DNA of 64,000 nt from Gammaproteobacteria bacterium (GCA_016708925.1 JADJET010000004.1:9740-73739), one strand, 5' to 3'; counted from the first letter of the stretch, positions 36,855 through 48,076 are shown. The notes: generated from the letters alone by a model not told the origin. Made by a program: numbers and translations.

Positions 36855-37730
36855 TCATTTTTCCGTGCTGTCGGGCGTCTTCAGGTAGCGGAAAAAATCA
36901 CTGTCGGGCTCCATGACCAGCAACCCGTTGCGGTCGGCAAGGGAGGCGCGATAGGCCTTGAGGCTGCGCGTGAACCCGTAAAACTCCGGGTCGCGCGTAT
37001 ACGCGGCCGCGTAGATACGCGCGGCAGTGGCATCGCCTTCGCCACGGGTCTGCTCGGCTTCGCCATAGGCGTTTGCCCCGATGACCGTCACCTGGCGATC
37101 CGCTTCCGCACGAATTTTTTCGGCGGCCTCCAGGCCTACGGCCCGCAATTCCTGTGCTTCCTTGTCGCGCTCGGCGGACATGCGCTGGAATACCTGGTCG
37201 CTGACCTCCGGGGGCAGATCGATGCGCCGCACGCGCACATCCAACACTTCCACGCCGAGCGATTTCTTGACGGCGTCGCTCAGGGTTTTGGTCATGTCCG
37301 ACATCAGCCGGTCGCGCTCTCCGGACACCACCTCGTGCAGCGTGCGGGTGCCGAACTCGTTGCGCAGACCATCGTTGATGCGGTCCGCCAGGCGGCTTTT
37401 GGTGGCCAGCTCGATGCCGCCGGTGGCCTTGTAATAGGTTTCCACGTCGGCGATGCGCCATTTGGCGAAGGAGTCGACGATCAGGCGTTTGCGCTCAATG
37501 GTGAAAAAACTCTCGGCTGCGCCGTCTACCGTCAGTACGCGCGCATCGAACTTTTTGACCTGGTTGATGATCGGCAGCTTCCAGTGAAGCCCCGGGGGAA
37601 TGTCCGGCCTCACGATGCGACCGAACTGCAACATGAGGGCACGCTCGGTTTCCTTGACGACGAACACCGAGCTGCTGAACAGAATTCCGAGCAGCGCCAG
37701 CCCCATCAGGCTGATGGTCTTGCGGTCCAT
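36855..37730 (-). CDS. hflC: Protease modulator HflC
   Basis: HflC is an SPFH/band-7 inner-membrane protein that forms a large ring with HflK around FtsH and modulates its proteolysis. It has 291 residues. An N-terminal membrane helix (about residues 5-25) is followed by the band-7 domain with ERALMLQFGRIVRPDIPPGLHWKLP, IVDSFAKWRI and LGVEVLDVRVRRIDLP, and a long helical coiled region rich in Glu, Arg and Ala. The ATG overlaps the hflK stop as TAATG, indicating coupled translation. A terminator follows. Confidence 0.95.
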   Translation of the reverse strand: MDRKTISLMGLALLGILFSSSVFVVKETERALMLQFGRIVRPDIPPGLHWKLPIINQVKKFDARVLTVDGAAESFFTIERKRLIVDSFAKWRIADVETYYKATGGIELATKSRLADRINDGLRNEFGTRTLHEVVSGERDRLMSDMTKTLSDAVKKSLGVEVLDVRVRRIDLPPEVSDQVFQRMSAERDKEAQELRAVGLEAAEKIRAEADRQVTVIGANAYGEAEQTRGEGDATAARIYAAAYTRDPEFYGFTRSLKAYRASLADRNGLLVMEPDSDFFRYLKTPDSTEK

Positions 37731-38872
37731 TAGCGGCCCTCCCGTCGCGGCGTGGTGGAGGTGGCGACCTGGCGGCGGAGCACATCGGCCGCGCGGTTCG
37801 CGATGTCATTGAGCTGCTGGTTGCTGAGCGCCCGGTCACCGGTGGTCGCCCCGGTGCCATCGGTCTGAACGAGCTTGTCGATGGGCAGGTAGATCATGTT
37901 GCCGCCGGTTTTCATGTCCACGATTACTTTGGGCGTGCCGGCCATCACCTCTTCGAGGGTTTCCATGTAAAGGCGCTGGCGGGTCACCGCAGGCGCTTTC
38001 TGGTATTCCGCGTAGAGCCGTTCGAAACGCTGGGCCTCCCCGGTAGCTTCAATGGCGGCTTTTTCCCTGTAGGCGCTGGCCTCCGCCAAGGTGCGTTGGG
38101 CGCGTCCGCGTGCTTCGGGCACCACGCCGTTGGCGTAGGATTGGGCTTCGTTGATGACCTGCTCGCGATACTCGCGCGCCTTGACGACATTGTCGTAGGC
38201 CGCGCGCACGGCCGCCGGCGGCTTCGCCTCCCGGATGTTCACCTTGACCACGCGGATGCCGGTGCCGTACTGATCGAGATAGGTCTGCAGACGCTTGGCT
38301 ACCGCGATGCTCAACTCGCCCCGGCCAGTGGAAATCACCGCATCGAACTTGGCGTTGCCGACTTCGTGGCGGACCGCGCTGTCGGTCGCCTCGCGCAGGC
38401 TCAGCTCCGGATCCTTGACATTGAGGACAAAGGCTTTGGCGTCGTTGACGTTGTACTGCACGGTGAGTGGCAGTTCGACGATGTTCTCGTCCTCGGTAAG
38501 CATCTCGTTGCGCGGCTCCGTTTCGTAGCGTCGCTCGGTGGTTACCGCGACCTTGGTCACGTTGTCGATCAGGCGCGGCCGCCAGTGCAGCCCCTCACCC
38601 GTGAGCTCGCTGAATTTGCCGAAGCGCAGCACGACGGCCTGTTCCTGTGCATCGACCTGATACCAGCCCAGCGCAAACCACAGCACCGCAATGGCCATCA
38701 GGCCCATCACCAGGGGGCCGCGGCCCAACCCGCCGCCGTTGCCGCCCCCGCCGCCGAACGCCTGGTTCAGGCGATCGGAAAAGCGTTTCAATACGGCATC
38801 CAGGTCCGAGGGCGAGGCTTTTTTGCCGCTGCCCCACGGATCCCGACCGTCGCCGGGTTCATTCCACGCCAT
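37730..38872 (-). CDS. hflK: FtsH protease activity modulator HflK
   Basis: HflK is the partner of HflC in the FtsH-associated SPFH complex. The start at 38872 (MAWNEPGDGRDPWGSG) matches the typical HflK N-terminus; an in-frame ATG 12 codons upstream is less likely. A glycine-rich cytoplasmic head (GGGGGNGGGLGRG) precedes the membrane helix at about residues 50-72. The band-7 domain includes EQAVVLRFGKFSELTGEGLHW and VVKVNIREAKPP, followed by the helical region with ALSNQQL near the C-terminus. It lies immediately downstream of hflX. Confidence 0.95.
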   Translation of the reverse strand: MAWNEPGDGRDPWGSGKKASPSDLDAVLKRFSDRLNQAFGGGGGNGGGLGRGPLVMGLMAIAVLWFALGWYQVDAQEQAVVLRFGKFSELTGEGLHWRPRLIDNVTKVAVTTERRYETEPRNEMLTEDENIVELPLTVQYNVNDAKAFVLNVKDPELSLREATDSAVRHEVGNAKFDAVISTGRGELSIAVAKRLQTYLDQYGTGIRVVKVNIREAKPPAAVRAAYDNVVKAREYREQVINEAQSYANGVVPEARGRAQRTLAEASAYREKAAIEATGEAQRFERLYAEYQKAPAVTRQRLYMETLEEVMAGTPKVIVDMKTGGNMIYLPIDKLVQTDGTGATTGDRALSNQQLNDIANRAADVLRRQVATSTTPRREGR

Positions 38873-38874
38873 GG

Positions 38875-40236
38875 TTAACTCCAGCTTGTTGGATCGCCGT
38901 GCGCGCACAGCGGTTTTTCGAGGCGCAAACCAGCAGCCCCCGTTTGAGTCGATAACGAAGCGTCGGGTACTGTGGCCAGCCCCTCGCTGCGGAGCAGCCG
39001 CTGTAATTTCGCGGCGGGTATGCGCAGGTCCACTATGGTACCACCATCATCCGCGGGACTCTCCGCGGTTACCGCCGCTGCCGCATACAGCAGCGCCCGC
39101 AGACGCCCATGCGTTGGCGCCAGATGACAGCTGTGAAGGACCAGATCACCGGCAAGACGTTCGCTCAATGCGGTGAGCAGCAGAGGGATGCCGACGCCGG
39201 TGTGCGCGGACAGCCATGCCGAGATGGGGATTCCGGACGTGTCCCGGTCCAGATGGGGCTGCGATGCTTCCAGCAAGTCGATTTTGTTGAATACGCGCAG
39301 GACCGGCACGTCTCCGGCGCCGATTTCTGCGAGCACTTCGTCGACGCAGCGCGCCTGGTGTTGCCAGTCCGGATTGGCCGCGTCGATGACGTGGAGCACC
39401 AGGTCAGCGCTGGCTACCTCTTCGAGTGTCGCGCGGAAAGCGGCAACCAGTTGATGGGGCAACTGACGGATGAAACCCACGGTGTCGGCGAGCAGCACGG
39501 GGCCGATACCGGGCACGGAAAAGCGTCGCAGCGTAGGGTCGAGGGTGGCGAACAACTGATCCGCCGCCAGTACGCCGGCGGCGGTCAGGGCATTGAACAG
39601 GGTGGATTTGCCGGCGTTGGTATAACCCGCCAACGCCACCGTGGGCGCTTCGCCCCGGCGGCGCGCGGCGCGGCCCTGTTCCCGGCGCTTTTGCACCAGT
39701 TCCAGTTTGCGCTCGAGGCTGGCGATGCGGCCACGCACCAGGCGCCGGTCGGTTTCGAGTTGGGTTTCCCCGGGGCCGCGCAGACCGATTCCACCCTGCT
39801 GGCGCGCCAGGTGAGTGGCGCGACCGACCAGCCGCGGCAGCAGATGGCGCAACTGGGCCAGCTCCACCTGCAGCTTGCCCTCGTGGGTGCGCGCGCGGCG
39901 GGCGAAGATGTCCAGAATCAACCCGGTGCGGTCGAGCACCCGGCAGTCGAGCGCGCGCTCGAGATTGCGCTCCTGGCTGGGGCTCAGGCTGTGATCGAAA
40001 ATCGTGATGGTCGCACCGGTCGCGACGACCAGCTCACGCAGTTCGGCGACTTTGCCGGAACCGATGAAGGTTCCGGCGTGGGGGGCGCTGCGGCGACCGG
40101 TGAGTGTGGCAGCGGGCGTTCCGCCTGCCGCGCGTACGAGTTCGGTGAATTCCTGTCGGTCGCCGGCGTCGTTACCCTTCAGTTCAACGGCGACGAGGAC
40201 AGCCGTCTCGGCGATTTCCGGGGTGGTCGGCGTCAA
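38875..40236 (-). CDS. hflX: GTPase HflX
   Basis: HflX is a ribosome-associated GTPase that splits stalled ribosomes under heat stress. The TTG start at 40236 directly follows the hfq stop (TGATTG) and gives 453 residues. The N-terminal HflX domain includes GSGKVAELRELV and the glycine-rich linker GIGLRGPGETQLETDRR. The G domain has GYTNAGKSTLFNAL (G1), DTVGFI (G3) and FNKIDLL (G4). A C-terminal extension of about 80 residues is present. Gene order hfq-hflX-hflK-hflC is conserved. Confidence 0.95.
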   Translation of the reverse strand: MTPTTPEIAETAVLVAVELKGNDAGDRQEFTELVRAAGGTPAATLTGRRSAPHAGTFIGSGKVAELRELVVATGATITIFDHSLSPSQERNLERALDCRVLDRTGLILDIFARRARTHEGKLQVELAQLRHLLPRLVGRATHLARQQGGIGLRGPGETQLETDRRLVRGRIASLERKLELVQKRREQGRAARRRGEAPTVALAGYTNAGKSTLFNALTAAGVLAADQLFATLDPTLRRFSVPGIGPVLLADTVGFIRQLPHQLVAAFRATLEEVASADLVLHVIDAANPDWQHQARCVDEVLAEIGAGDVPVLRVFNKIDLLEASQPHLDRDTSGIPISAWLSAHTGVGIPLLLTALSERLAGDLVLHSCHLAPTHGRLRALLYAAAAVTAESPADDGGTIVDLRIPAAKLQRLLRSEGLATVPDASLSTQTGAAGLRLEKPLCAHGDPTSWS

Positions 40237-40491
40237 TCAGAGGTCCGCATCGGCATCGTCGTCGCCGGGCATCGGGGTCACCAGGCGCACCGGGCGGGCA
40301 GGAACCACGGTTGAGATGGCGTGCTTGTAGACCATCTGGCTGACGGTGTTTTTCAGCAGCACCACAAATTGGTCGAACGACTCGATCTGGCCCTGAAGCT
40401 TGATGCCGTTGACCAGAAAAATCGAGACCGGAATGCGCTCCTTACGCAGCAGATTGAGAAAAGGGTCTTGTAGATTGTGCCCTTTTGACAT
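40237..40491 (-). CDS. hfq: RNA chaperone Hfq
   Basis: Hfq is the hexameric Sm-like chaperone that helps small RNAs pair with mRNAs. It has 84 residues. The Sm1 motif lies in LQDPFLNLLRKERIPVSIFL and NGIKLQGQIESFDQFV, and Sm2 in YKHAISTVVP. The C-terminal tail is short and acidic (GDDDADADL), shorter than in E. coli. A clear ribosome site (AAGGAG) precedes the ATG. It sits between miaA and hflX. Confidence 0.97.
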   Translation of the reverse strand: MSKGHNLQDPFLNLLRKERIPVSIFLVNGIKLQGQIESFDQFVVLLKNTVSQMVYKHAISTVVPARPVRLVTPMPGDDDADADL

Positions 40492-40645
40492 GGCGTTACT
40501 CCTTATTGATGTAGGTAATTAGGCAGGCGGGATGAGCTTGCCGGGTCGAAGCGACAGCGATGCTCCACAAGAGCCCCGTTATGCCGGCCGCCGCGCCGGA
40601 ACCGGGCATGATACGCGCCACTAATGGCGGTGTACATGAGGGCAA

Positions 40646-41617
40646 TCAGATCAGTTTCAAGAGCTTAGCGATAATCGTCCGCTGATCGTCGGGGGTGTCC
40701 CAGGCGCCGGTGAGCCCTTCCCGGGCCGGGGAGCGCGGGCCGCGCAGCCAGGTCAACTGGCGTTTGGCGAGCTGGCGGGTGGCGGCGATGCCCTGCGCGG
40801 CCATGGTGGCTGCGTCGCATTCGCCAGCGAGATGGGCCCATACCTGACGGTAGCCGGCGGCGCGCATCGACGGCAAATCCGGGTTCAGATCGCCGCGTTG
40901 GTACAGGGCGCGGACTTCGGCCACCAGCCCAGCCTTCAGCATGGTTTCGAAGCGTTGGGCGATACGCTGGTGGAGGACCTCGCGGCTGGGCGGCAGCAGG
41001 GCGACCATGGTCAGATCGTAGTCCACGGCGATGGGCGCAACGCCCTGGCCGTCCCGTTGAGCCCCGAGCAGCCGCGACAGGGGCTGTCCGGTGGCGCGAT
41101 AGACTTCGAGTGCGCGCTGGATCCGCTGCGAATGCCGGGGATGCAGTTGCGCGGCGGTTTCCGGATCCACCCGCGCCAGTTCCGCATGAAGGTGGGGCCA
41201 GCCATGGCGCGCGGCGGCCGCCGCGAGTTCCGCGCGCAGCTCCGGGTTCGCGGCGGGCAGCTTCGCCATCCCTTCGCTCAGCAGATGGAAGTAGAGCATG
41301 GTTCCGCCCACCAGCAGGGGGATGCGACCCGCGGCCGTGATGGCCGCCATTTCGCGGCGCGCATCGACGACGAATTCGGCGGCGGAATAAGGTATCGCGG
41401 GATCGCGGATATCGATCAGACGATGGGGTGCGCGGGCGAGCGTCGCGGCATCCGGTTTGGCGGTGCCGATATCCATGCCCACATACACCTGGGCCGAGTC
41501 CACGCTGATGATTTCGACCGGCGCGCACTCCCGCAGCGCGAGTGCCAGCGCGGTCTTGCCGCTCGCCGTCGGACCCGCGATGGCCAGCGCGCGCGGCCGG
41601 TCGGCGGGGGCAGGCAC
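40646..41617 (-). CDS. miaA: tRNA dimethylallyltransferase
   Basis: MiaA transfers a dimethylallyl group to A37 of tRNAs that read UNN codons. It has 323 residues from a GTG that directly follows the mutL stop (TGAGTG). The P-loop GPTASGKTALALAL, SVDSAQVYVGMDIGTAKP, PHRLIDIRDP and LLVGGTMLYFHLL are diagnostic. The later HPRHSQRIQRALEVYRATG helix recognises the anticodon loop. Translation is probably coupled to mutL. Confidence 0.96.
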   Translation of the reverse strand: MPAPADRPRALAIAGPTASGKTALALALRECAPVEIISVDSAQVYVGMDIGTAKPDAATLARAPHRLIDIRDPAIPYSAAEFVVDARREMAAITAAGRIPLLVGGTMLYFHLLSEGMAKLPAANPELRAELAAAAARHGWPHLHAELARVDPETAAQLHPRHSQRIQRALEVYRATGQPLSRLLGAQRDGQGVAPIAVDYDLTMVALLPPSREVLHQRIAQRFETMLKAGLVAEVRALYQRGDLNPDLPSMRAAGYRQVWAHLAGECDAATMAAQGIAATRQLAKRQLTWLRGPRSPAREGLTGAWDTPDDQRTIIAKLLKLI

Positions 41618-43429
41618 TCAGCGCCCCCGCAGGAACAGGCGGTCCAGTTCCTCCAGCGATACCTGGGTCCAGGTGGGGCGGCCGTGGTTGCACTGACCGC
41701 TGCGCTCGGTGGACTCCATCGCCCGCAGCAGCGCGTTCATTTCCGCCACGGCCAGCGGTCGGTTGGCGTGGACGGCGGCGCGGCAGGCCATGTTGCCCAG
41801 GATTTCGTCGATGCGACCGTCGAGGCGGTCGGCGCTGTCCAGGGTGCGGATATCGGCGAGCACATCCCGCACCAGGGCCTCTACTTCAACCCCGCGCACC
41901 AGCGCCGGCACGGCGCGCACCAGGAGGGTGGTGGGTCCGCTGCGGTCGAGGCTGAAGCCGATGGCATCGAACGCCGCGGCATGGTGTTCGGCGGCGTCGG
42001 CTTCGGCTGCGTTTACCGCCAGCGTCATCGGCACCAGCAGGGGTTGGCTGGCGAGGGCTCCGTCGCGCCAGGCGATTTTCATGCGTTCGTAGAGGACGCG
42101 TTCGTGCGCGGCGTGCAGATCCACCAGCACCAGGCCGTCGCGGTTTTCCGCGAGGATATAGGCGCCCTTGAGTTGCGCCAGGGCGAAGCCGAGCGGGGGC
42201 GGGTCTTCGCTTGCCGGTGACGCGGATGGCGGCGCCGGCGCCGGTCGGTGCAGGTCGGCATAGGTCGCCATGCGCTCGCTCACACCCGGGGCGGGTCGCG
42301 TTGACGGGAACGGCATGGGGTGCTGGTGCGCGACAAGTTCGGGTGTCGATTCGGGCGGCGTTTCGCGTGTGTTTTGATCAGGGACGGACACCATCGTCGG
42401 CGCGGGTCGCGCGTCGCCCGGGGTGATCTCGGCGAGCGCGCGGTGCAGCATGCTGAACAGGAAATCGTGGACCTGACGCGCTTCCCGGAAGCGGACTTCG
42501 TATTTGGTGGGATGGACATTCACATCCACATCGCGGGGCGGAATTTCGAGAAACAGCACAAACGCCGGGTGCCGGTTTTGATAGAGCACATCGCGGTAGG
42601 CTTGGCGTACCGCGTGACCGATGACCTTGTCGCGCACGGCGCGGCCGTTCACATAGAAATACTGAAGATCGGCCTGGCTGCGGGAGTAGGTGGGCAACGC
42701 GATCCAGCCGTGCAGGCGCAAACCCTGGTGCTCGACTTCGAGATGGCGCGCCTGCTCCAGGAAGGGCAGTCCGCACACCGCCGCGATGCGCCGCTCCTGC
42801 GCGGGCAGGTCATCGGCACGGGCAAAATCCTGTACCTGACGGCCGTTGTGCCGCACCCGCAGCCCCACGTCGAAACGGCTCAGTGCCAGCCGATGGATGA
42901 CCTCCTCGATACGCCCGTACTCGGTGCGCTCGGTGCGCAGGAAGCGGCGGCGCGCGGGAGTGTTGAAAAACAGATCCCGCACTTCGACCGTGGTGCCGCG
43001 GGGATGGGGCGCAGGCGCAATGGTGGCGTCTTCCGCCGCGCTCTGGATGGCCCAGCCGGAGTTGCCGGCCCGCGCATTCGAGGTCAGCGCGAGCCGGGAG
43101 ACGGAGGCGATGCTCGCCAGCGCCTCGCCGCGAAAGCCCAGGGTGGCCACGGCGTCGAGATCATCCAGTACGGCGATCTTGCTGGTGGCATGGCGACTCA
43201 GTGCCAGCGCGAGGTCGTCGCGGGGAATGCCGGCGCCGTTGTCGCGGATGCGCATCAGCTTGATGCCGCCCTGCTCGAGTTCGATCTCGATGCGATCGGC
43301 GCCGGCGTCGATGCTGTTTTCCAGCAATTCCTTGATGACGGCGGCGGGACGTTCCACCACCTCGCCGGCGGCGATCTGATTCGCCAGCTGAGGCGGGAGG
43401 AGACGGATCGGGGCGGGATCTGCGGCCAC
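41618..43429 (-). CDS. mutL: DNA mismatch repair protein MutL
   Basis: MutL couples mismatch recognition by MutS to strand incision. It has 603 residues from a GTG start. The N-terminal GHKL ATPase shows KELLENSIDAGADRIEIE, IRDNGAGI, TLGFRGEALASIASVS and FFNTPARRRFLR. After a proline-rich linker the C-terminal domain has DLHAAHERVLYE, close to the DQHA(X)2E(X)4E metal-binding motif, plus NMACRAAVHA and CNHGRPTW. That set indicates an endonuclease-type MutL, as expected where MutH-guided repair is absent. Confidence 0.95.
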   Translation of the reverse strand: MAADPAPIRLLPPQLANQIAAGEVVERPAAVIKELLENSIDAGADRIEIELEQGGIKLMRIRDNGAGIPRDDLALALSRHATSKIAVLDDLDAVATLGFRGEALASIASVSRLALTSNARAGNSGWAIQSAAEDATIAPAPHPRGTTVEVRDLFFNTPARRRFLRTERTEYGRIEEVIHRLALSRFDVGLRVRHNGRQVQDFARADDLPAQERRIAAVCGLPFLEQARHLEVEHQGLRLHGWIALPTYSRSQADLQYFYVNGRAVRDKVIGHAVRQAYRDVLYQNRHPAFVLFLEIPPRDVDVNVHPTKYEVRFREARQVHDFLFSMLHRALAEITPGDARPAPTMVSVPDQNTRETPPESTPELVAHQHPMPFPSTRPAPGVSERMATYADLHRPAPAPPSASPASEDPPPLGFALAQLKGAYILAENRDGLVLVDLHAAHERVLYERMKIAWRDGALASQPLLVPMTLAVNAAEADAAEHHAAAFDAIGFSLDRSGPTTLLVRAVPALVRGVEVEALVRDVLADIRTLDSADRLDGRIDEILGNMACRAAVHANRPLAVAEMNALLRAMESTERSGQCNHGRPTWTQVSLEELDRLFLRGR

Positions 43430-43562
43430 GGTCAGGTCGAGCCTGACACTGGTCGTGCCGGACTGCGGAGGAATGTTGCGGCACCGGGCCGGCTGGGTTG
43501 GGGAAGTTCGTTCACCCGTGCATTCTAGGGCCTGTCAAAGCTGCCCGCACGGCTTTAGCAGG

Positions 43563-44840
43563 CTAGCGTTGTGCGATGCTGGGTTGGGGAACGGTTGTGG
43601 ATACCGCAGCCTGCTCAGAGCGGCTGCTGCGCTGGCGCTGTTCCCAGGCGATGCGGGTACCGTCGGGGGGGTGGCGTTCGAAGTGCCGTTTGACGCCGGT
43701 GAAAATGGCGCTGGCCAGGCGTTTCTGGTGGGCAGGGTCGCGCAATTTACGCGCCTCCCCAGGATTGGAGATAAACCCGGTCTCCACCAGGATCGACGGC
43801 ATATCGGGCGATTTCAGCACCACGAAACCGGCCTGCTCGACGCGGTGGTTGTGCAGCCGGCTGACCCCTGCCATGGACTTGAGCACCTGATCGCCCAATT
43901 GGAGGCTGTGATTCAGGGTGGCGGTCATCGCCAAGTCGAGAATGACCCCCGCGAGGACGGGATCCTTGTCGTTCAGCGCGACCGAGCCGCCGATAAGATC
44001 CGCACGGTTTTCCCGGTCAGCCAGGTATTTGGCGGTTTCGCTGGTGGCGCCGCGCTGGGAGAGGGCATACACCGATGCGCCATTGGCGGTGTCATTGTCG
44101 AAGGCATCCGCATGTACCGAAACCATGATATCCGCACCCGCGCGTCGGGCAATGGCGGGTCTCTTCGCCAAAGGGATGAAGTAATCACCGGTCCGGACCA
44201 GGACCGCGCGGTAGCCGGTTTCCCGATTCACCAGTGCCGCCAGTGCCTTGCTGATGGCGAGCACGACCTGCTTTTCATGAGTACGCGCCGGACCTATGGC
44301 GCCGGGATCCTCTCCGCCGTGGCCTGCGTCTATCGCGATGACGACATTGCGCAGTTTTGCGGGGGGGTGAGAGTGCGTCGTCGCGGGCGCCGGCCTTGGG
44401 GCGGTGGGTGCCTTTGCAAGGCTGGGCGTCGTCACAGGCCTGGTAGTGGATGCCATCCTGCTGCCGGGAGCTTGCAGGTTCACCACGAGGCGGTGTGGGT
44501 TGCCGGCAGTCGGTGCGCTGATCGCGCTCTGCGCGCTCACGCGTTGCGCCAGATCCATGACGATGCGCAGGCCGGTGCCGTCGCGGATGCCGGAGCGCAG
44601 GTTGCGTACGGGGCTGTTGGCCAGGTCGATACCGCGCAGGGACGCGCGCAGCTGCGCATGGTCGAGGTCGATCACCACCCGGTCCGGCGCCTGCATGGTG
44701 AATACCTTGTAGGAAGTAGGCGCTCCGCTCAGGTCGAGCTCAAGGCGGAAATTGCCGGCGTCCCGGACCAGCCGCGCGTGCTCGATCACGGCGGCCGCGT
44801 GCAACGACCCCGGCAGGGCGATGGCCCAGAATGCGATCAA
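43563..44840 (-). CDS. amiB: N-acetylmuramoyl-L-alanine amidase (AmiB/AmiC type)
   Basis: This periplasmic zinc amidase cleaves septal peptidoglycan to separate daughter cells. The only usual start codon near the beginning is a TTG at 44840 whose TTGA overlaps the tsaE stop; it leaves a short signal peptide (IAFWAIALPGSLHA) without positive residues. The same frame is open upstream and contributes AARRRVFLLL, which would make a better signal, so the start is unsettled. An AMIN domain (VIEHARLVRDAGNFRLELDL) and linker precede Amidase_3 with DAGHGGEDPGAIG, MVSVHADAF and ILVETGFISNPGEA. No LysM repeat follows. Confidence 0.88.
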   Translation of the reverse strand: MIAFWAIALPGSLHAAAVIEHARLVRDAGNFRLELDLSGAPTSYKVFTMQAPDRVVIDLDHAQLRASLRGIDLANSPVRNLRSGIRDGTGLRIVMDLAQRVSAQSAISAPTAGNPHRLVVNLQAPGSRMASTTRPVTTPSLAKAPTAPRPAPATTHSHPPAKLRNVVIAIDAGHGGEDPGAIGPARTHEKQVVLAISKALAALVNRETGYRAVLVRTGDYFIPLAKRPAIARRAGADIMVSVHADAFDNDTANGASVYALSQRGATSETAKYLADRENRADLIGGSVALNDKDPVLAGVILDLAMTATLNHSLQLGDQVLKSMAGVSRLHNHRVEQAGFVVLKSPDMPSILVETGFISNPGEARKLRDPAHQKRLASAIFTGVKRHFERHPPDGTRIAWEQRQRSSRSEQAAVSTTVPQPSIAQR

Positions 44841-45338
44841 CAGCAGAAAAACGCGCCGCCGGGCGGCGGTGGGAAGTCTGTTCGGGGGGAGCGCGGCGTA
44901 GTCAGCAAATCCACCGCGAGAGAGCGCGCGCGGGCACTGCCCGCGGTGATCCACAGCCTGCGCCCGGCGCCGGTGATCTCCAGCGCCAACGTCAGATCCG
45001 GCGCCGGCAGGGCGCCAGCACCGCGCTCGGGCCATTCGATCAGGCAGATGCTCTCGCCGTCGAAATAGTCCCGCCCTCCGATCCATTCCAGTTCCTCTGG
45101 GTCCGCCAGACGATAGAGATCAAAATGATACACATTTCCATGGGTTAGCGTATAGGGCTCAACCAAAGTATAAGTTGGACTCTTGACCGGGCCGGTATGC
45201 CCCAGCGCGGACAGCACCCCCTGGCAGAGACTGGTTTTGCCGGCGCCCAGAGTTCCGCTCAGAAAAATGATCGCCCCGGGCCACAGCCGGGCACCCAGCA
45301 GCCGGCCCCAGGCGAGGGTCGCCTCGGGGTCGGGAAGA

Positions 45339-45355
<17 letters not shown>
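44837..45355 (-). CDS. tsaE: tRNA threonylcarbamoyladenosine biosynthesis ATPase TsaE
   Basis: TsaE is a P-loop ATPase that acts with TsaB and TsaD in forming t6A37 on ANN-decoding tRNAs. It has 172 residues, about 15 longer than usual because of a proline-rich tail (PPPPGG). LSGTLGAGKTSLCQGVLSALG is the Walker A region; VKSPTYTLVEPY and VYHFDLYRL are family motifs, and LIEWPERG is conserved. The gene overlaps nnr upstream by 17 bases and its stop overlaps the likely amiB start. Confidence 0.94.
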
Positions 45356-46847
<1,492 letters not shown>

Positions 46848-46910
46848 CGGCGGGGCCGGAGGACGGAATCTGGCAAAATTATACGACATGCCCCTCACCC
46901 GGCCCGGCCC

Positions 46911-48008
46911 GTGCCTGAAACAGCGACTGCCGCCATCGATCCGGATCTGGTCGCCCGCATCGGCGCCTGGGCGCGCGAGCTGGGTTTTCAGCAGGTTGGT
47001 ATCGCGGATCTGGATCTGAAGGAAGCCGGCGCCCGCCTGCGTGAATGGCTCGACCGTGGCTTTCACGGCACCATGGACTGGATGGCGCGTCACGGCGAAC
47101 TGCGCGCGCGCCCGGATCTGCTGGTGCCCGGTACGGTCTCGGCGATCTGCGTGCGGATGGATTACCGGCCCGCCAATACCCGCATGATCGCGCAGTTGCG
47201 CGACGGCGAAAAAGCCTATGTGTCGCGCTACGCCCTGGGCCGCGACTACCACAAGATCATGCGTACCCGGCTGGCGACGCTGGCCGAGCGCATCGCGGCC
47301 GCCGCCGGCTGCGCGGTCATCCAGCGGCCCTTTGTGGACAGCGCGCCGGTGCTGGAAAAGCCCCTGGCCGCGCGCGCCGGGCTCGGCTGGATCGGCAAAA
47401 ACACCCTGCTGCTGAATCGCGGCGCGGGTTCCTGGTTTTTTCTCGGCGAGCTGATCACCAGCGTCCGCCTGCCACCCGCCATCGATCTGATCGACGATGC
47501 CTGTGGCAAGTGCCGCGCCTGCCTGTCGATCTGCCCGACCCAGGCGTTTCCCGAGCCCTATGTGCTGGACGCCCGGCGCTGTATTTCCTATCTCACCATC
47601 GAGCATCCGGGGCCGATTCCCGTGGCATTGCGCGCGGCCATGGGCAACCGCGTGTTCGGCTGCGACGATTGCCAGATCGTCTGTCCCTGGAACCGCTTCG
47701 CCAAACCCACCGACGAAGCCGCGTTCCGACCCCGCCACGGTCTCGCCGACGCCGAACTGGCGACGCTTGCGCAATGGACCGAAGCCGAGTTTCTGGATCG
47801 TACGGCGGGTTCGCCGATTCGCCGTATCGGCCACGAGCGCTGGTTGCGCAATCTCGCCGTGGGGCTGGGCAATGCACCCACCACCGCGCCGGTGCTGGCG
47901 GCGCTGGCACGCTGTCGCGACCAGGGTTCCGAGCTGGTGCGCGAGCACGCCGACTGGGCGCTGGCGCGCCATGCATCCGGTCGTGGAAAAGTAAGTGTGG
48001 AAAGGTAA
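46911..48008 (+). CDS. queG: Epoxyqueuosine reductase QueG
   Basis: QueG is a cobalamin- and iron-sulfur-dependent reductase that converts epoxyqueuosine to queuosine in tRNA. It has 365 residues from a GTG, divergent from nnr with 63 bases between. HGTMDWMARH, YALGRDYHKIMRTRL and GWIGKNTLLLN are hallmark segments. Two [4Fe-4S] sites are seen in CGKCRACLSICPT and GCDDCQIVCPWN. A C-terminal HEAT-like repeat tail completes the protein. The divergent pairing with nnr-tsaE is common in gammaproteobacteria. Confidence 0.95.
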   Translation: MPETATAAIDPDLVARIGAWARELGFQQVGIADLDLKEAGARLREWLDRGFHGTMDWMARHGELRARPDLLVPGTVSAICVRMDYRPANTRMIAQLRDGEKAYVSRYALGRDYHKIMRTRLATLAERIAAAAGCAVIQRPFVDSAPVLEKPLAARAGLGWIGKNTLLLNRGAGSWFFLGELITSVRLPPAIDLIDDACGKCRACLSICPTQAFPEPYVLDARRCISYLTIEHPGPIPVALRAAMGNRVFGCDDCQIVCPWNRFAKPTDEAAFRPRHGLADAELATLAQWTEAEFLDRTAGSPIRRIGHERWLRNLAVGLGNAPTTAPVLAALARCRDQGSELVREHADWALARHASGRGKVSVER

Positions 48009-48009
48009 G

Positions 48010-48038
48010 TTGAACGCCCCGGCGAAACTGGCTATAGT
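48010..48038 (+). promoter_or_regulatory. Sigma-70-like promoter of rpsT
   Basis: TTGAAC at 48010-48015 and TATAGT at 48033-48038 are separated by 17 bases. The -10 box ends about 38 bases before the rpsT start codon. It lies immediately after the queG stop codon. Confidence 0.75.
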
Positions 48039-48076
48039 GCGCCGCCTTGCAATGACCCTAGCTGGAGCTGATTCCG

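Noticed and set aside
46878..46883. TATAAT box as a full promoter for nnr
   Set aside because: No -35-like hexamer lies at 16-18 bases, so it is mentioned only as a possible -10 box in the nnr entry.
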